From assembly GCA_934777245.1 (NCBI GenBank), contig CAKVND010000011.1, positions 1 to 46,576 on the forward strand: a stretch of DNA of 46,576 nucleotides, given 5' to 3'. Position 1 is the first letter of the stretch. Every line of letters begins with the position of its first letter. A program made the translations under genes and the position numbers. The notes beneath the pieces are model-generated. The model worked only from the letters and a program-made list of their open reading frames with translations, was not told the DNA's origin and did not search any database. Below, one piece after another: positions 8,294 through 15,097 of the stretch. The stretch is from an uncultured Candidatus Melainabacteria bacterium. GTDB lineage: Bacteria; Cyanobacteriota; Vampirovibrionia; Gastranaerophilales; Gastranaerophilaceae.

Positions 8294-8927
8294 GCCAATA
8301 TTATTTTCATGTATTTTTGCAACTTTAATCCTACCTTGCTATTCTGCGGTAACTGGTGGAATTAATTACAGCATTCCTATAGATTATTCAAAATTAAATG
8401 AAGACGAACTTCAAGCAAAAGCCGGATTTTATTACAACCTTGCATTAAAAAACGGCAGTTTGAATGAAGAAATGACATCGGCTCTAAATCTTTATCACAT
8501 GCTAGCGCACAAAAATCCGCAAAATGTAATGTATTTAACACGCCTTGGCACGCTTTATGATATCGTAGGAAAAGACAGAATCGCAAAAGGTGCTTTTTTT
8601 GACGCAATGGGCATTAAACCAAATGAACCGGAAGCTTATTACAGACTCGGTAATTTTTATTACAGACGTCAAATGTATAAAAAAGCACTAAGATTTTATA
8701 ACGAAGCTTATAAACTGGGATATGACAGACATTATGAAACAGTTTATCATATAGGCGATATTCACGAAAAATTTGGCGATACAAAATCTGCACTAAAATA
8801 TTTAAGATTAGCATCAACATTAAATGCTAATTCTGAATTGGATAACAAACTCATGCGCGTCGAAAACGCAGATAAAATCAATCATGAATATTATTCAAAT
8901 TCAAGAATTCATCCGATTGAAAATTAA
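8277..8927 (+). CDS. Secreted TPR protein
   Basis: A 216-residue exported protein. Residues 1-23 form a signal peptide (basic start, hydrophobic core FSCIFATLILP, cleavage near CYSA). A Cys at about 20 makes a lipoprotein conceivable, but the lipobox is poor. Residues 33-190 are TPR-like helical pairs (KAGFYYNLALKNGS; PEAYYRLGNFYYRRQMYKKALRFYNEAYKLG; ETVYHIGDIHEKFGDTKSALKYLRLAS). It overlaps the aminotransferase gene by 17 bases and is the last gene of the operon. Probably a periplasmic scaffold; partner unknown. Confidence 0.75.
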   Translation: MQKIIKPILFSCIFATLILPCYSAVTGGINYSIPIDYSKLNEDELQAKAGFYYNLALKNGSLNEEMTSALNLYHMLAHKNPQNVMYLTRLGTLYDIVGKDRIAKGAFFDAMGIKPNEPEAYYRLGNFYYRRQMYKKALRFYNEAYKLGYDRHYETVYHIGDIHEKFGDTKSALKYLRLASTLNANSELDNKLMRVENADKINHEYYSNSRIHPIEN

Positions 8928-8937
8928 CCAAATGAAA

Positions 8938-8961
8938 GGCTTTATGATAAATCATAAAGCC
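8938..8961 (+). terminator. 11-bp perfect hairpin after the Lrp-aminotransferase-TPR operon
   Basis: GGCTTTATGAT and ATCATAAAGCC pair perfectly around a 2-base loop, 11 bases after the stop at 8927. No U-tract follows on the plus strand, so it is a hairpin of terminator position rather than a canonical intrinsic terminator. Confidence 0.5.
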
Positions 8962-8998
8962 GCAGAGTCGTAATACTGAAATAGTTTAATTTTTTGAA

Positions 8999-9116
8999 GG
9001 TAATAAGGGAATAAGTGGTTTTAAATTTACCATTTATATATACATTAATTTGCGTGTTTTTATTTTAAATCTTCTTATAACCTCTTATTACCTTATTCCC
9101 CTATTACCTTATTCCC
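8999..9116. repeat. Inverted 8-bp repeat array, copy 2 (variant units)
   Basis: Left arm units GGTAATAA and GGGAATAA (8999-9014) are matched by inverted units TTATTACC, TTATTCCC, CTATTACC and TTATTCCC (9085-9116). The period is the same 8 bases as copies 1 and 3, but the bases at unit positions 2-3 differ, and differ the same way in both arms. The right arm contains the stop codon of the emrA-like gene (9109-9111). Confidence 0.75.
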
Positions 9117-10131
9117 TTCCTTTATAATACTCTCTAATCTTAACCTTAGGCACAACTGACATACCAGGAATTACAGAGTATTCTTGTAAATCTTCTTTGT
9201 TCGTAAACACAATTTTTACAGGAATTCTTTGAACGATTTTTACGAAAGAACCAACTGCGTTTTCAGGAGGGAACAAACTTGCTTTCGCACCTGAACTTCT
9301 TTGAATGCTGTCTATTTTACATTTAAAAACTTTGTCAGGATAAGCGTCAATTTTTACATCAACATCCATTCCTTCTTTCATTTTTGTTAATTGAGTCTCT
9401 TTATAGTTAGCTACAACCCAAACATCGTGTGGAACAACTACAAATAACGGGCTTCCTGGTTGAACCATCATACCAACTTCAACTTTTTTATTAGAAACAG
9501 TACCGTCGATTGGCGCTTTGATGTCTGTGTATTCCAAAGCCAATTCTGCTGCTCGTTTTTGAGCCTTCAATACATTCAAATCGGCATCGGCAACTTTTGC
9601 GCTTTTTGCAGGATTTTTAGAAAAAATTGACTGGTCAGCAGTTGTTTGTTTTGCTTGTTTTGTCTCTAAATTTGTCCTTGCTTTGTCCAACGTTTGTTTA
9701 GATACAGCACCGACTTTATAAAGATTTTCGTATCTTTCAACATCTTTTTTCGCAAGTTCGATTTCAGAATTAGCCGCGCTCAAATTTGCATGTGCGTTTT
9801 GTTGATTCAACAAAGCCTTTTCATAAGCCGCTGTTGCTTGGTCTAATTTTACTTGGTAATCAATTTTATCAATAACCGCAACAACTTGTCCTGCTTTTAC
9901 TGGCTGATTATCTTTTACAAGAACTTTTACAATTTGTCCTGAAACTTTTGGTGAAACAGAAACTGTAGTTGTTTCAACATACGCATCATCTGTAGATTCA
10001 GAACCCAATGTATCATATAAAAAGTAACCGCCGACAATAACAGCTACTATTGCTAGAAATGTGAAAAAATATCTCTTTTTCACAGGTAATTTTTTTGTAT
10101 CTTTTTCTTCTATTTTATTTTCGTCGCTCAT
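9109..10131 (-). CDS. EmrA/HlyD-family membrane fusion protein
   Basis: Periplasmic adaptor of a multidrug or secretion pump, 340 residues. A cytosolic Lys/Glu-rich tail is followed by one membrane helix (about 21-40, FFTFLAIVAVIVGGYFLYD). The STDDAYVE motif typical of EmrA and VSGQIVKVLVKDNQPVKAGQVVAVID (first lipoyl half) follow. Then comes a coiled-coil hairpin (~85-190), and a second lipoyl half and beta-barrel (YTDIKAPIDGTVSNKKVEVGMMV, GSFVKIVQRIPVKI). No EmrB/MFS or outer-membrane gene is adjacent, so the pump partner lies elsewhere. The MarR gene lies upstream on the same strand, probably its regulator. The C-terminus runs into the repeat array, which supplies the stop codon. Confidence 0.88.
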   Translation of the reverse strand: MSDENKIEEKDTKKLPVKKRYFFTFLAIVAVIVGGYFLYDTLGSESTDDAYVETTTVSVSPKVSGQIVKVLVKDNQPVKAGQVVAVIDKIDYQVKLDQATAAYEKALLNQQNAHANLSAANSEIELAKKDVERYENLYKVGAVSKQTLDKARTNLETKQAKQTTADQSIFSKNPAKSAKVADADLNVLKAQKRAAELALEYTDIKAPIDGTVSNKKVEVGMMVQPGSPLFVVVPHDVWVVANYKETQLTKMKEGMDVDVKIDAYPDKVFKCKIDSIQRSSGAKASLFPPENAVGSFVKIVQRIPVKIVFTNKEDLQEYSVIPGMSVVPKVKIREYYKGRE

Positions 10132-10152
10132 TTTTTTGCCTTTCGTTTTTGA

Positions 10153-10332
10153 GTGAATAAGTCAATAAGTGAATAAGTTCGTATTAAATTTTCTTGTTTA
10201 TAATATGCGTTAAAATTGATGAATTAAATTGGGCTTTCAGCCCAACAAATATATTCAATATCTAATAAAATTCAATACAGAAAATAGCTAAAATGAACTT
10301 ATTCACTCATTCACCTATTCACTTATTGACTT
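10153..10332. repeat. Inverted 8-bp repeat array, copy 3, with internal hairpin
   Basis: Left arm units GTGAATAA, GTCAATAA and GTGAATAA then GTTCGTAT (10153-10184) are matched by ATGAAC, TTATTCAC, TCATTCAC, CTATTCAC, TTATTGAC (10293-10330). Between the arms lies a separate perfect hairpin, TTGGGCT-TTC-AGCCCAA (10229-10245), of the same type as at 41214-41232. The element fills the spacer between the marR-like and emrA-like genes and ends five bases before the marR-like stop codon. Confidence 0.8.
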
Positions 10333-10337
10333 GTTTC

Positions 10338-10793
10338 CTAAATTTGTATCTCCAACGTTTCGTCCATAATTTCTCTTAATTCTTTTAACAAATCACTTAC
10401 TCTTGCGACATCACTATTATTAATTTTTTCCATAACGCATAAAAAGTGTGGTCTGATTTTTTCTAAAACATCTTCTGCCTTTTTAACCCCTTCTTCAGTA
10501 ATTTCAACAATTTTTACCGGACGGTTATTCTTTATTGAAAGCGTTCTTGTTACATAACCGCGTTTTTCTAAAGAATCCAAAAGTTTTCCGGTATTAGCTC
10601 TGTCTTTAAGAATAATCTTTGCTAAATCTCTTTGACACATTTTAGGGCTGTTTGCAAGAACATCCAAAACTGAATATTCTTCGCAACTTATTCCTGTGCC
10701 ATATTTATCAAACACCTGTGAACCTAAAATTTTACAGTATTTAGCAGTTAATTCTATTTGATAAAATATTGTATTAGTAAAATGTTCTTGCAT
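10338..10793 (-). CDS. MarR family transcriptional regulator
   Basis: A winged-helix repressor of about 151 residues from ATG 10793. A TTG at 10808 adds five codons but leaves only one base after the AGAGG ribosome site, and the ATG spacing (16 bases) is long, so the start is uncertain. The MarR core reads SVLDVLANSPKMCQRDLAKIILKDRANTGKLLDSLEKRGYVTRTLSIKNNRPVKIVEITEEG in sections: HTH, recognition helix and wing. The next gene downstream is the EmrA-like adaptor, across repeat copy 3, the classic MarR-efflux arrangement. Inverted repeats just upstream (10836-10856) are the likely operator. Confidence 0.88.
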   Translation of the reverse strand: MQEHFTNTIFYQIELTAKYCKILGSQVFDKYGTGISCEEYSVLDVLANSPKMCQRDLAKIILKDRANTGKLLDSLEKRGYVTRTLSIKNNRPVKIVEITEEGVKKAEDVLEKIRPHFLCVMEKINNSDVARVSDLLKELREIMDETLEIQI

Positions 10794-10835
10794 CTTTAAA
10801 TCAATCAATCCTCTATTTGAAGTATGTTATTTTTA

Positions 10836-10856
10836 CAACATGTTGCAAAAGCAACA
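10836..10856 (-). promoter_or_regulatory. Candidate MarR operator (overlapping palindromes)
   Basis: Two overlapping inverted repeats, CAACATGTTG (10836-10845) and TGTTGC-AAAA-GCAACA (10841-10856), lie 28-48 bases upstream of the first possible marR-like start. MarR proteins usually autorepress by binding such 16-20-bp palindromes over their own promoter. Confidence 0.55.
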
Positions 10857-10914
10857 CATTAATACTAACATTCTTTTACTTTAAAATCAAGAGGGAATTT
10901 TTTTATAGAAAATT

Positions 10915-10940
10915 GAAAATTGTTTTTAAAAACAATTTTC
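10915..10940 (-). terminator. 26-bp perfect palindrome downstream of coaD
   Basis: GAAAATTGTTTTT (10915-10927) pairs perfectly with AAAAACAATTTTC (10928-10940), 40 bases past the coaD stop. It is AT-rich and followed on the minus strand by a T-rich stretch, so it likely ends the four-gene coaD operon. Confidence 0.6.
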
Positions 10941-10979
10941 ACACAAAAAGTCATCTCAATATAAAATTTATTTAACTTA

Positions 10980-11456
10980 CTAAAAACTCTTATTTACCAA
11001 ATATTCATAAACTGCATTTGGCACGAATTTTGAAATATCACCTTTATTTAATAAGATTTCGCGTACGCTTGATGATGAAATAAAATTGAATTCCGGTTTT
11101 GTTATTAAAAATACGGTTTTAATATTGCCATAAAGCGCATTATTTGTTTGAGAGAGCTGCATTTCGTATTCAAAGTCAAAAGAAGTTCTTAGTCCTCTTA
11201 AAAGCACTTCCGCACCGCGGTTTTTAGCATATTCTACCGTAAGCCCTTGAAATGAATCAACTTCTACATTAGGAATATCTTTAACACTTTCTTTAATCAA
11301 CTGAACGCGTTCTTCTATTGGCAAAAAACCTTTTTTGTTGACATTATAAGAAACCGCAATTATCACCTTGTCAAAAATTTCAGCACCGCTTTTTAATATA
11401 TCTATATGTCCATTTGTAATCGGGTCAAAACTTCCCGGATAAATTGCTATTGTCAT
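10980..11456 (-). CDS. coaD: Phosphopantetheine adenylyltransferase
   Basis: Catalyses the penultimate step of coenzyme A synthesis (4'-phosphopantetheine + ATP to dephospho-CoA). At 158 residues it is full length. The nucleotidyltransferase motif T-x-G-H is T14-N-G-H17 in YPGSFDPITNGHIDIL; the second signature ISSSSVREI binds ATP phosphates; LLRGLRTSFDFEYEMQLSQTN is the family core. GGTGGA precedes ATG 11456. It is the last gene of a minus-strand operon and starts 19 bases after the TIM-barrel gene. Confidence 0.96.
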   Translation of the reverse strand: MTIAIYPGSFDPITNGHIDILKSGAEIFDKVIIAVSYNVNKKGFLPIEERVQLIKESVKDIPNVEVDSFQGLTVEYAKNRGAEVLLRGLRTSFDFEYEMQLSQTNNALYGNIKTVFLITKPEFNFISSSSVREILLNKGDISKFVPNAVYEYLVNKSF

Positions 11457-11475
11457 ATTCCACCTGTTTTTTGTC

Positions 11476-12294
11476 TTATAAACTCAAGTAATATTCTTTT
11501 AAAAGTTTTGCGTCATCTTCAATGTTAGGACTTTCACAAACTACAGCGCCTTTAACATCAAACGCTTTAAATGCTTTCAATAAGTCTTTATAATTAAAAT
11601 CAGATTCTTCTAAGTTCAAATGTTTCTTTTCGCCTTTTGCACCGTATTCAATACCCGCAATGTGCGCATGAAAATTATCCAAAGCAACTTGTCCAAGTTC
11701 ATTACCAATTGTCTCAAAGATTTGTGCAAACTCATCATAAGTATTTACTATACCATTATATCTGGCGTGAAGATGTGAAAAATCCACGCAAGGCAAGACT
11801 TGTTCAAATTCTTTAGAAAGTCTTACAATTTCATTCAAATCACCCCATTGAGTAGCTTTGCCGGTAGTTTCAGGTCTAATCCAGATTTTGTTATTTGATT
11901 TTGCCAAAGCTTCTGTAATGATTTGTGTTTGTTTTACCACTTGATTAAAAACAAGTTCAGCATCCATTCCCAAATAATACGCTGCGTGATAAGTTATACT
12001 ATATCCACCAAGCTCGTTTGCAACTTCCGCAGTCTCAATAATTCTTTGCGTGCTTGCTTCAACCTTTTCTTCTTCTCTTGCGTTAAGATTTACGTAGAAA
12101 GGCGCGTGCGCTGTAATTATTTTTTTTGAATTTCCAACAGCTTCACGGCTTTTATCACTTATTCTAACTCCACGTACAAACTCTAATTCAAGCCCGTCTA
12201 AATTCATATCATCAAGGACTTTGAAGCCAACTTCATATCCTTTGCCTTCTGCCCTAAGCGGTACACCGGCTGTTAAAAAATTTAATTTATCCAT
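11476..12294 (-). CDS. Endonuclease IV-like TIM-barrel protein (AP endonuclease family 2)
   Basis: A 272-residue xylose-isomerase-like TIM barrel closest to endonuclease IV (Nfo). Metal-ligand positions can be traced: H in ITAHAPFYVNL, H in YHAAYY, E in RPETTGKA, D and H in CVDFSHLHARYN, H in FHAHIAGI, H in KKHLNLEES, E in CESPNIE. The Asp of the Nfo D-x-H motif appears replaced (KKH), so metal binding may differ. It would cleave DNA at abasic sites, though sugar isomerases share the fold. ATG 12294 is preferred; ATG 12303 is one base after the upstream stop and also possible. The frame running to 12381 is overlap with the upstream gene. Confidence 0.78.
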   Translation of the reverse strand: MDKLNFLTAGVPLRAEGKGYEVGFKVLDDMNLDGLELEFVRGVRISDKSREAVGNSKKIITAHAPFYVNLNAREEEKVEASTQRIIETAEVANELGGYSITYHAAYYLGMDAELVFNQVVKQTQIITEALAKSNNKIWIRPETTGKATQWGDLNEIVRLSKEFEQVLPCVDFSHLHARYNGIVNTYDEFAQIFETIGNELGQVALDNFHAHIAGIEYGAKGEKKHLNLEESDFNYKDLLKAFKAFDVKGAVVCESPNIEDDAKLLKEYYLSL

Positions 12295-12304
12295 AGTTAC
12301 CATA

Positions 12305-13246
12305 TTATTTAAATTCTTCCCCGATTTTTGGATTGACAATTCTGATAAAGTCTTTACTGTCGCCCATAAAGAAACTTCCAAATTGCATTACAGTAGGAAC
12401 AACAAGTCCTTTAGAAGTAGCAATAAAAAATTTATCATCCTCTATTTTTGCAACTGTTCCTGCAGGATGTGGAACGCAAAATGCGTCAGAAGCTACTTCC
12501 ACCTTCATAATTTTCATCATATTTCCGCGGAAACTCGTACTTGCAAGCAAAAACGGATTTAATGCTCTTACAAAACGTTCGATTTCTTCAGCAGTCTTAT
12601 TATAATTTATAAATAATTCCTGTTCGCTCAAACCTTTTCCCGAAATAAAATCACCATTCGGTTGTTTTATTCTCGGTAACGGTTGATTTTCATAAGCTCT
12701 CAAAACTTGTAAAAGTAGTTCAATACCAATAACGTTAAGCTCATTAAAAATAGTTCCCATTGTTGCTTTTGAATGTATATGATAAGGTTTTTGAGCAATA
12801 ATATCGCCGGTATCAAACTTTTCATCCATAAAATGAATAGTTACACCTGTTTCAGTTTCGCCGTTCATAATTACGCGTGAATAAGGATTTCCACCTCTGT
12901 ATTTTGGAAGCATTGAAGGATGAACGTTAATAAATCCGTCTTTTGTTGATTCTAAAAGAATTCGCGGAATTTTATAATTGAATGAACAAACAACAGCTGC
13001 ATCAACATTCAACGCACGAATTTTTTCAATCAACTGTGGTTCGTCCAATTCATCATAATCAACATAATTCAATCTTCTTGAATACACGAAATTTTTAAAA
13101 TCGTAATACATGTTGTGGTCTTTTTTAGGACCTAAAACTCCGACAATATTAACACCCGCCATCAATAGACCATCAAGCCCAATATAAGCCATATCAGGTA
13201 TTCCGACAAAAAGTATTCGTTTTGTAAACATTGTTCTATTGAACAT
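12305..13246 (-). CDS. Methionyl-tRNA formyltransferase-like protein
   Basis: A 313-residue folate-dependent formyltransferase. The N-terminal Rossmann fold starts RILFVGIPDMAYIGLDGL. The catalytic core has N-V-H-P-S-M-L-P-K-Y-R-G-G-N-P and GVTIHFMDEKFDTGDIIAQ, with the Asn/His/Asp triad of 10-formyl-THF transferases. A C-terminal ~100-residue OB-like domain follows, matching Fmt overall. HPSMLPKYRGG is closer to the generic or sugar formyltransferase consensus than to the SLLPRWRGAAP of classic Fmt, so it may act on an amino sugar instead of Met-tRNA. Its ATG overlaps the preceding stop by one base (TAATG), and an internal ATG at codon 6 is an alternative start. Confidence 0.75.
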   Translation of the reverse strand: MFNRTMFTKRILFVGIPDMAYIGLDGLLMAGVNIVGVLGPKKDHNMYYDFKNFVYSRRLNYVDYDELDEPQLIEKIRALNVDAAVVCSFNYKIPRILLESTKDGFINVHPSMLPKYRGGNPYSRVIMNGETETGVTIHFMDEKFDTGDIIAQKPYHIHSKATMGTIFNELNVIGIELLLQVLRAYENQPLPRIKQPNGDFISGKGLSEQELFINYNKTAEEIERFVRALNPFLLASTSFRGNMMKIMKVEVASDAFCVPHPAGTVAKIEDDKFFIATSKGLVVPTVMQFGSFFMGDSKDFIRIVNPKIGEEFK

Positions 13247-13647
13247 TAAGCACTAACCTTTGTTTTAATCATTTCTTCAAGAATTTTTGAACAATCATCA
13301 ACCATATTTGAGCAATGAGCTTTTCTTTCAGGAGATGCCATCTCCATTCCTCTTGTCAAAACTCTGCAACAAGTAGCTTTGTGAGTTTTTGTAAATTCTG
13401 AAATAAACTCGCGCGCCGTCATTCTTGCTTGCACATCATTTCCAGCTTGATTATCTCTACCAAACAAATATCCTAAAACGATTTGTGAACCTGCAATTGC
13501 GCCACACAAACATCCTGAACCCATTCCTCCGGAAAAAGAAGTTGCTACAGGCAAAAGTTCTTTTGGCACAAGCCCTTTTTCAATTGCATCCATAACTATG
13601 CTTTCAGAACAAGAATAACCTTGATTAAAATATTCAACTGCTTTCAT
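13246..13647 (-). CDS. C_GCAxxG_C_C family redox-type protein
   Basis: A 133-residue protein of the C_GCAxxG_C_C family, small Cys-rich proteins thought to bind metal or act in redox. Visible motifs are GYSCSES near 10, SGGMGSGCLCGAIAG around 38-54 (the CGAxAG core), THKATCCRVL around 94, and HCSNMVDDCSKIL near the end. It is the first gene of the operon leading to the formyltransferase-like, endonuclease IV-like and coaD genes, joined to the next by a TAATG overlap. The function of the family is not established. Confidence 0.82.
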   Translation of the reverse strand: MKAVEYFNQGYSCSESIVMDAIEKGLVPKELLPVATSFSGGMGSGCLCGAIAGSQIVLGYLFGRDNQAGNDVQARMTAREFISEFTKTHKATCCRVLTRGMEMASPERKAHCSNMVDDCSKILEEMIKTKVSA

Positions 13648-13718
13648 CTTTCAAATCCTCACTTTATTTTATATTACCATTAAATCCGATTTTTAACCAG
13701 AGGGAAATTATAAAATAA

Positions 13719-13746
13719 TAATGACGACTATTAGAAGTCGTCATTA
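13719..13746 (-). terminator. Bidirectional-looking terminator after the SLH gene
   Basis: TAATGACGACT (13719-13729) and AGTCGTCATTA (13736-13746) form an 11-bp stem with a 6-base loop, 36 bases past the SLH gene stop, with a TTATTTTAT run after it on the minus strand. Confidence 0.8.
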
Positions 13747-13782
13747 TAAAAATTATTAAAAATATCAAAAATTAAATCTTAG

Positions 13783-14922
13783 CTATTCATAGATATAACC
13801 ATTAGTTAAATCAATTTTCAATGGGCCAAGAAGTCTGATGTTCACAATTTGATTAGGCATTGTTAGGACCTTAGCACCCTTGAATATTCTTCTCCAGAAA
13901 CCGATTTTTGCAGGGTCAAGAGTTGCAACACCGTATAGCATAACTGCTTGATCATTTGGAGTTACCAAAAGTTCGTTCTTAACGATAACTTCACCGTTTT
14001 GTTTGAACAATTTAGCTCTTTGAATATGTTTTACTTGACCTTTCAAGTCACTACCTTGTTCAATTAACAAATATTTATCTTTTGTAACGATATTTTTAGG
14101 AACTTTTGCTGTATAAATATCAGTTACGTTTGAAATTTGAGAACCAACAACTGTTTCCATTTGAATAGGGAAAATGCTACCTGCAGGAATAATACCGATT
14201 GAACCTTGAACTCTTACGTTGTCAACGATATAACCATCAGCGGTTCTTTTTTGCATAGATTCAGCAAGCTTAGCGTTTGGATTCAATTTTGCTTCTTGCA
14301 TCATCTTGTATAATAAAGCTGCAATTTCAGCCCTGTTTGCAGGTCTGTCTGATTCCAATTTGCCTTCATTACCAGGCATTACAACAACTAAGTCTAACAA
14401 TTGAGCTTTTGCTGCGGAAATCAAGAACCAAGCAGGCATTTGAGTATAATCTTCGTAGCTCTTTGCAATGATATCCTGAGCTCTTTGTTCACTAATTTGT
14501 GAAGTTGTTAATGCGTTTACGGCAATTGTGATTGCTTCAGCTCTTGTAACAGAATCATAAGGTCTAAAATCTGCTTCCTTTGAATCAGGAATTAAATCAA
14601 AGTATACAGCTTTTTTGATAATATTATATGCCCAGAAATCAGGCTTAACATCAGTAAAATGAATATCTTGAGCAACATTAGCATCTTCTTGACCTAAAGC
14701 TTTTATGGCCATAGATGCAAATTCTGCTCTTGTTACAGGAATATCAGGTTTATAAGTTCCATCAGGATAACCAACTACAACACCAACTTCTGTCAAGAAT
14801 TTGATTGATTGATACGCCCAATGGTTTTGATCCATATCTGTATAGAAAGCATTTGCTGCAGGGCAATTAAGCATAATAAGTGTGCTTAAAACGAACAACC
14901 CTTTAACTAGTTTTTTGAACAT
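13783..14922 (-). CDS. S-layer homology (SLH) domain envelope protein
   Basis: A 379-residue exported protein. It has a signal peptide (1-25, cleavage near ANA-FYTD) and three SLH domains. The first begins FYTDMDQNHWAYQSIKFLTEVGVVVGYPDGTYKPDIPVTRAEFA in sections, the second has FTDVKPDFWAYNII...DFRPYDSVTRAEA, the third is degenerate and ends RPANRAEIAALLYKMM. The C-terminal 170 residues are beta-rich (VRVQGSIGIIPAGSIFPIQM) and unassigned. SLH domains bind secondary cell-wall polymer, or peptidoglycan in Cyanobacteria. A strong Shine-Dalgarno (AAGGAGGAC) precedes ATG 14922, which suggests high expression. Monocistronic, with its own terminator. Confidence 0.9.
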   Translation of the reverse strand: MFKKLVKGLFVLSTLIMLNCPAANAFYTDMDQNHWAYQSIKFLTEVGVVVGYPDGTYKPDIPVTRAEFASMAIKALGQEDANVAQDIHFTDVKPDFWAYNIIKKAVYFDLIPDSKEADFRPYDSVTRAEAITIAVNALTTSQISEQRAQDIIAKSYEDYTQMPAWFLISAAKAQLLDLVVVMPGNEGKLESDRPANRAEIAALLYKMMQEAKLNPNAKLAESMQKRTADGYIVDNVRVQGSIGIIPAGSIFPIQMETVVGSQISNVTDIYTAKVPKNIVTKDKYLLIEQGSDLKGQVKHIQRAKLFKQNGEVIVKNELLVTPNDQAVMLYGVATLDPAKIGFWRRIFKGAKVLTMPNQIVNIRLLGPLKIDLTNGYIYE

Positions 14923-15097
14923 TAAGTGTCCTCCTTTTTTGTCCTAATTTGGCTTAATTTTATCGTATATTAAATAAGTATGTAATGCAATTTTTTTTAA
15001 CAATTCTACATAATGTAAAAACTTTCTCTTTACAAATCGCAATAATCGCGCAAATTCTCTTGTTGTTTTGATTTAATATTTATAGAAGTGTGTGATT

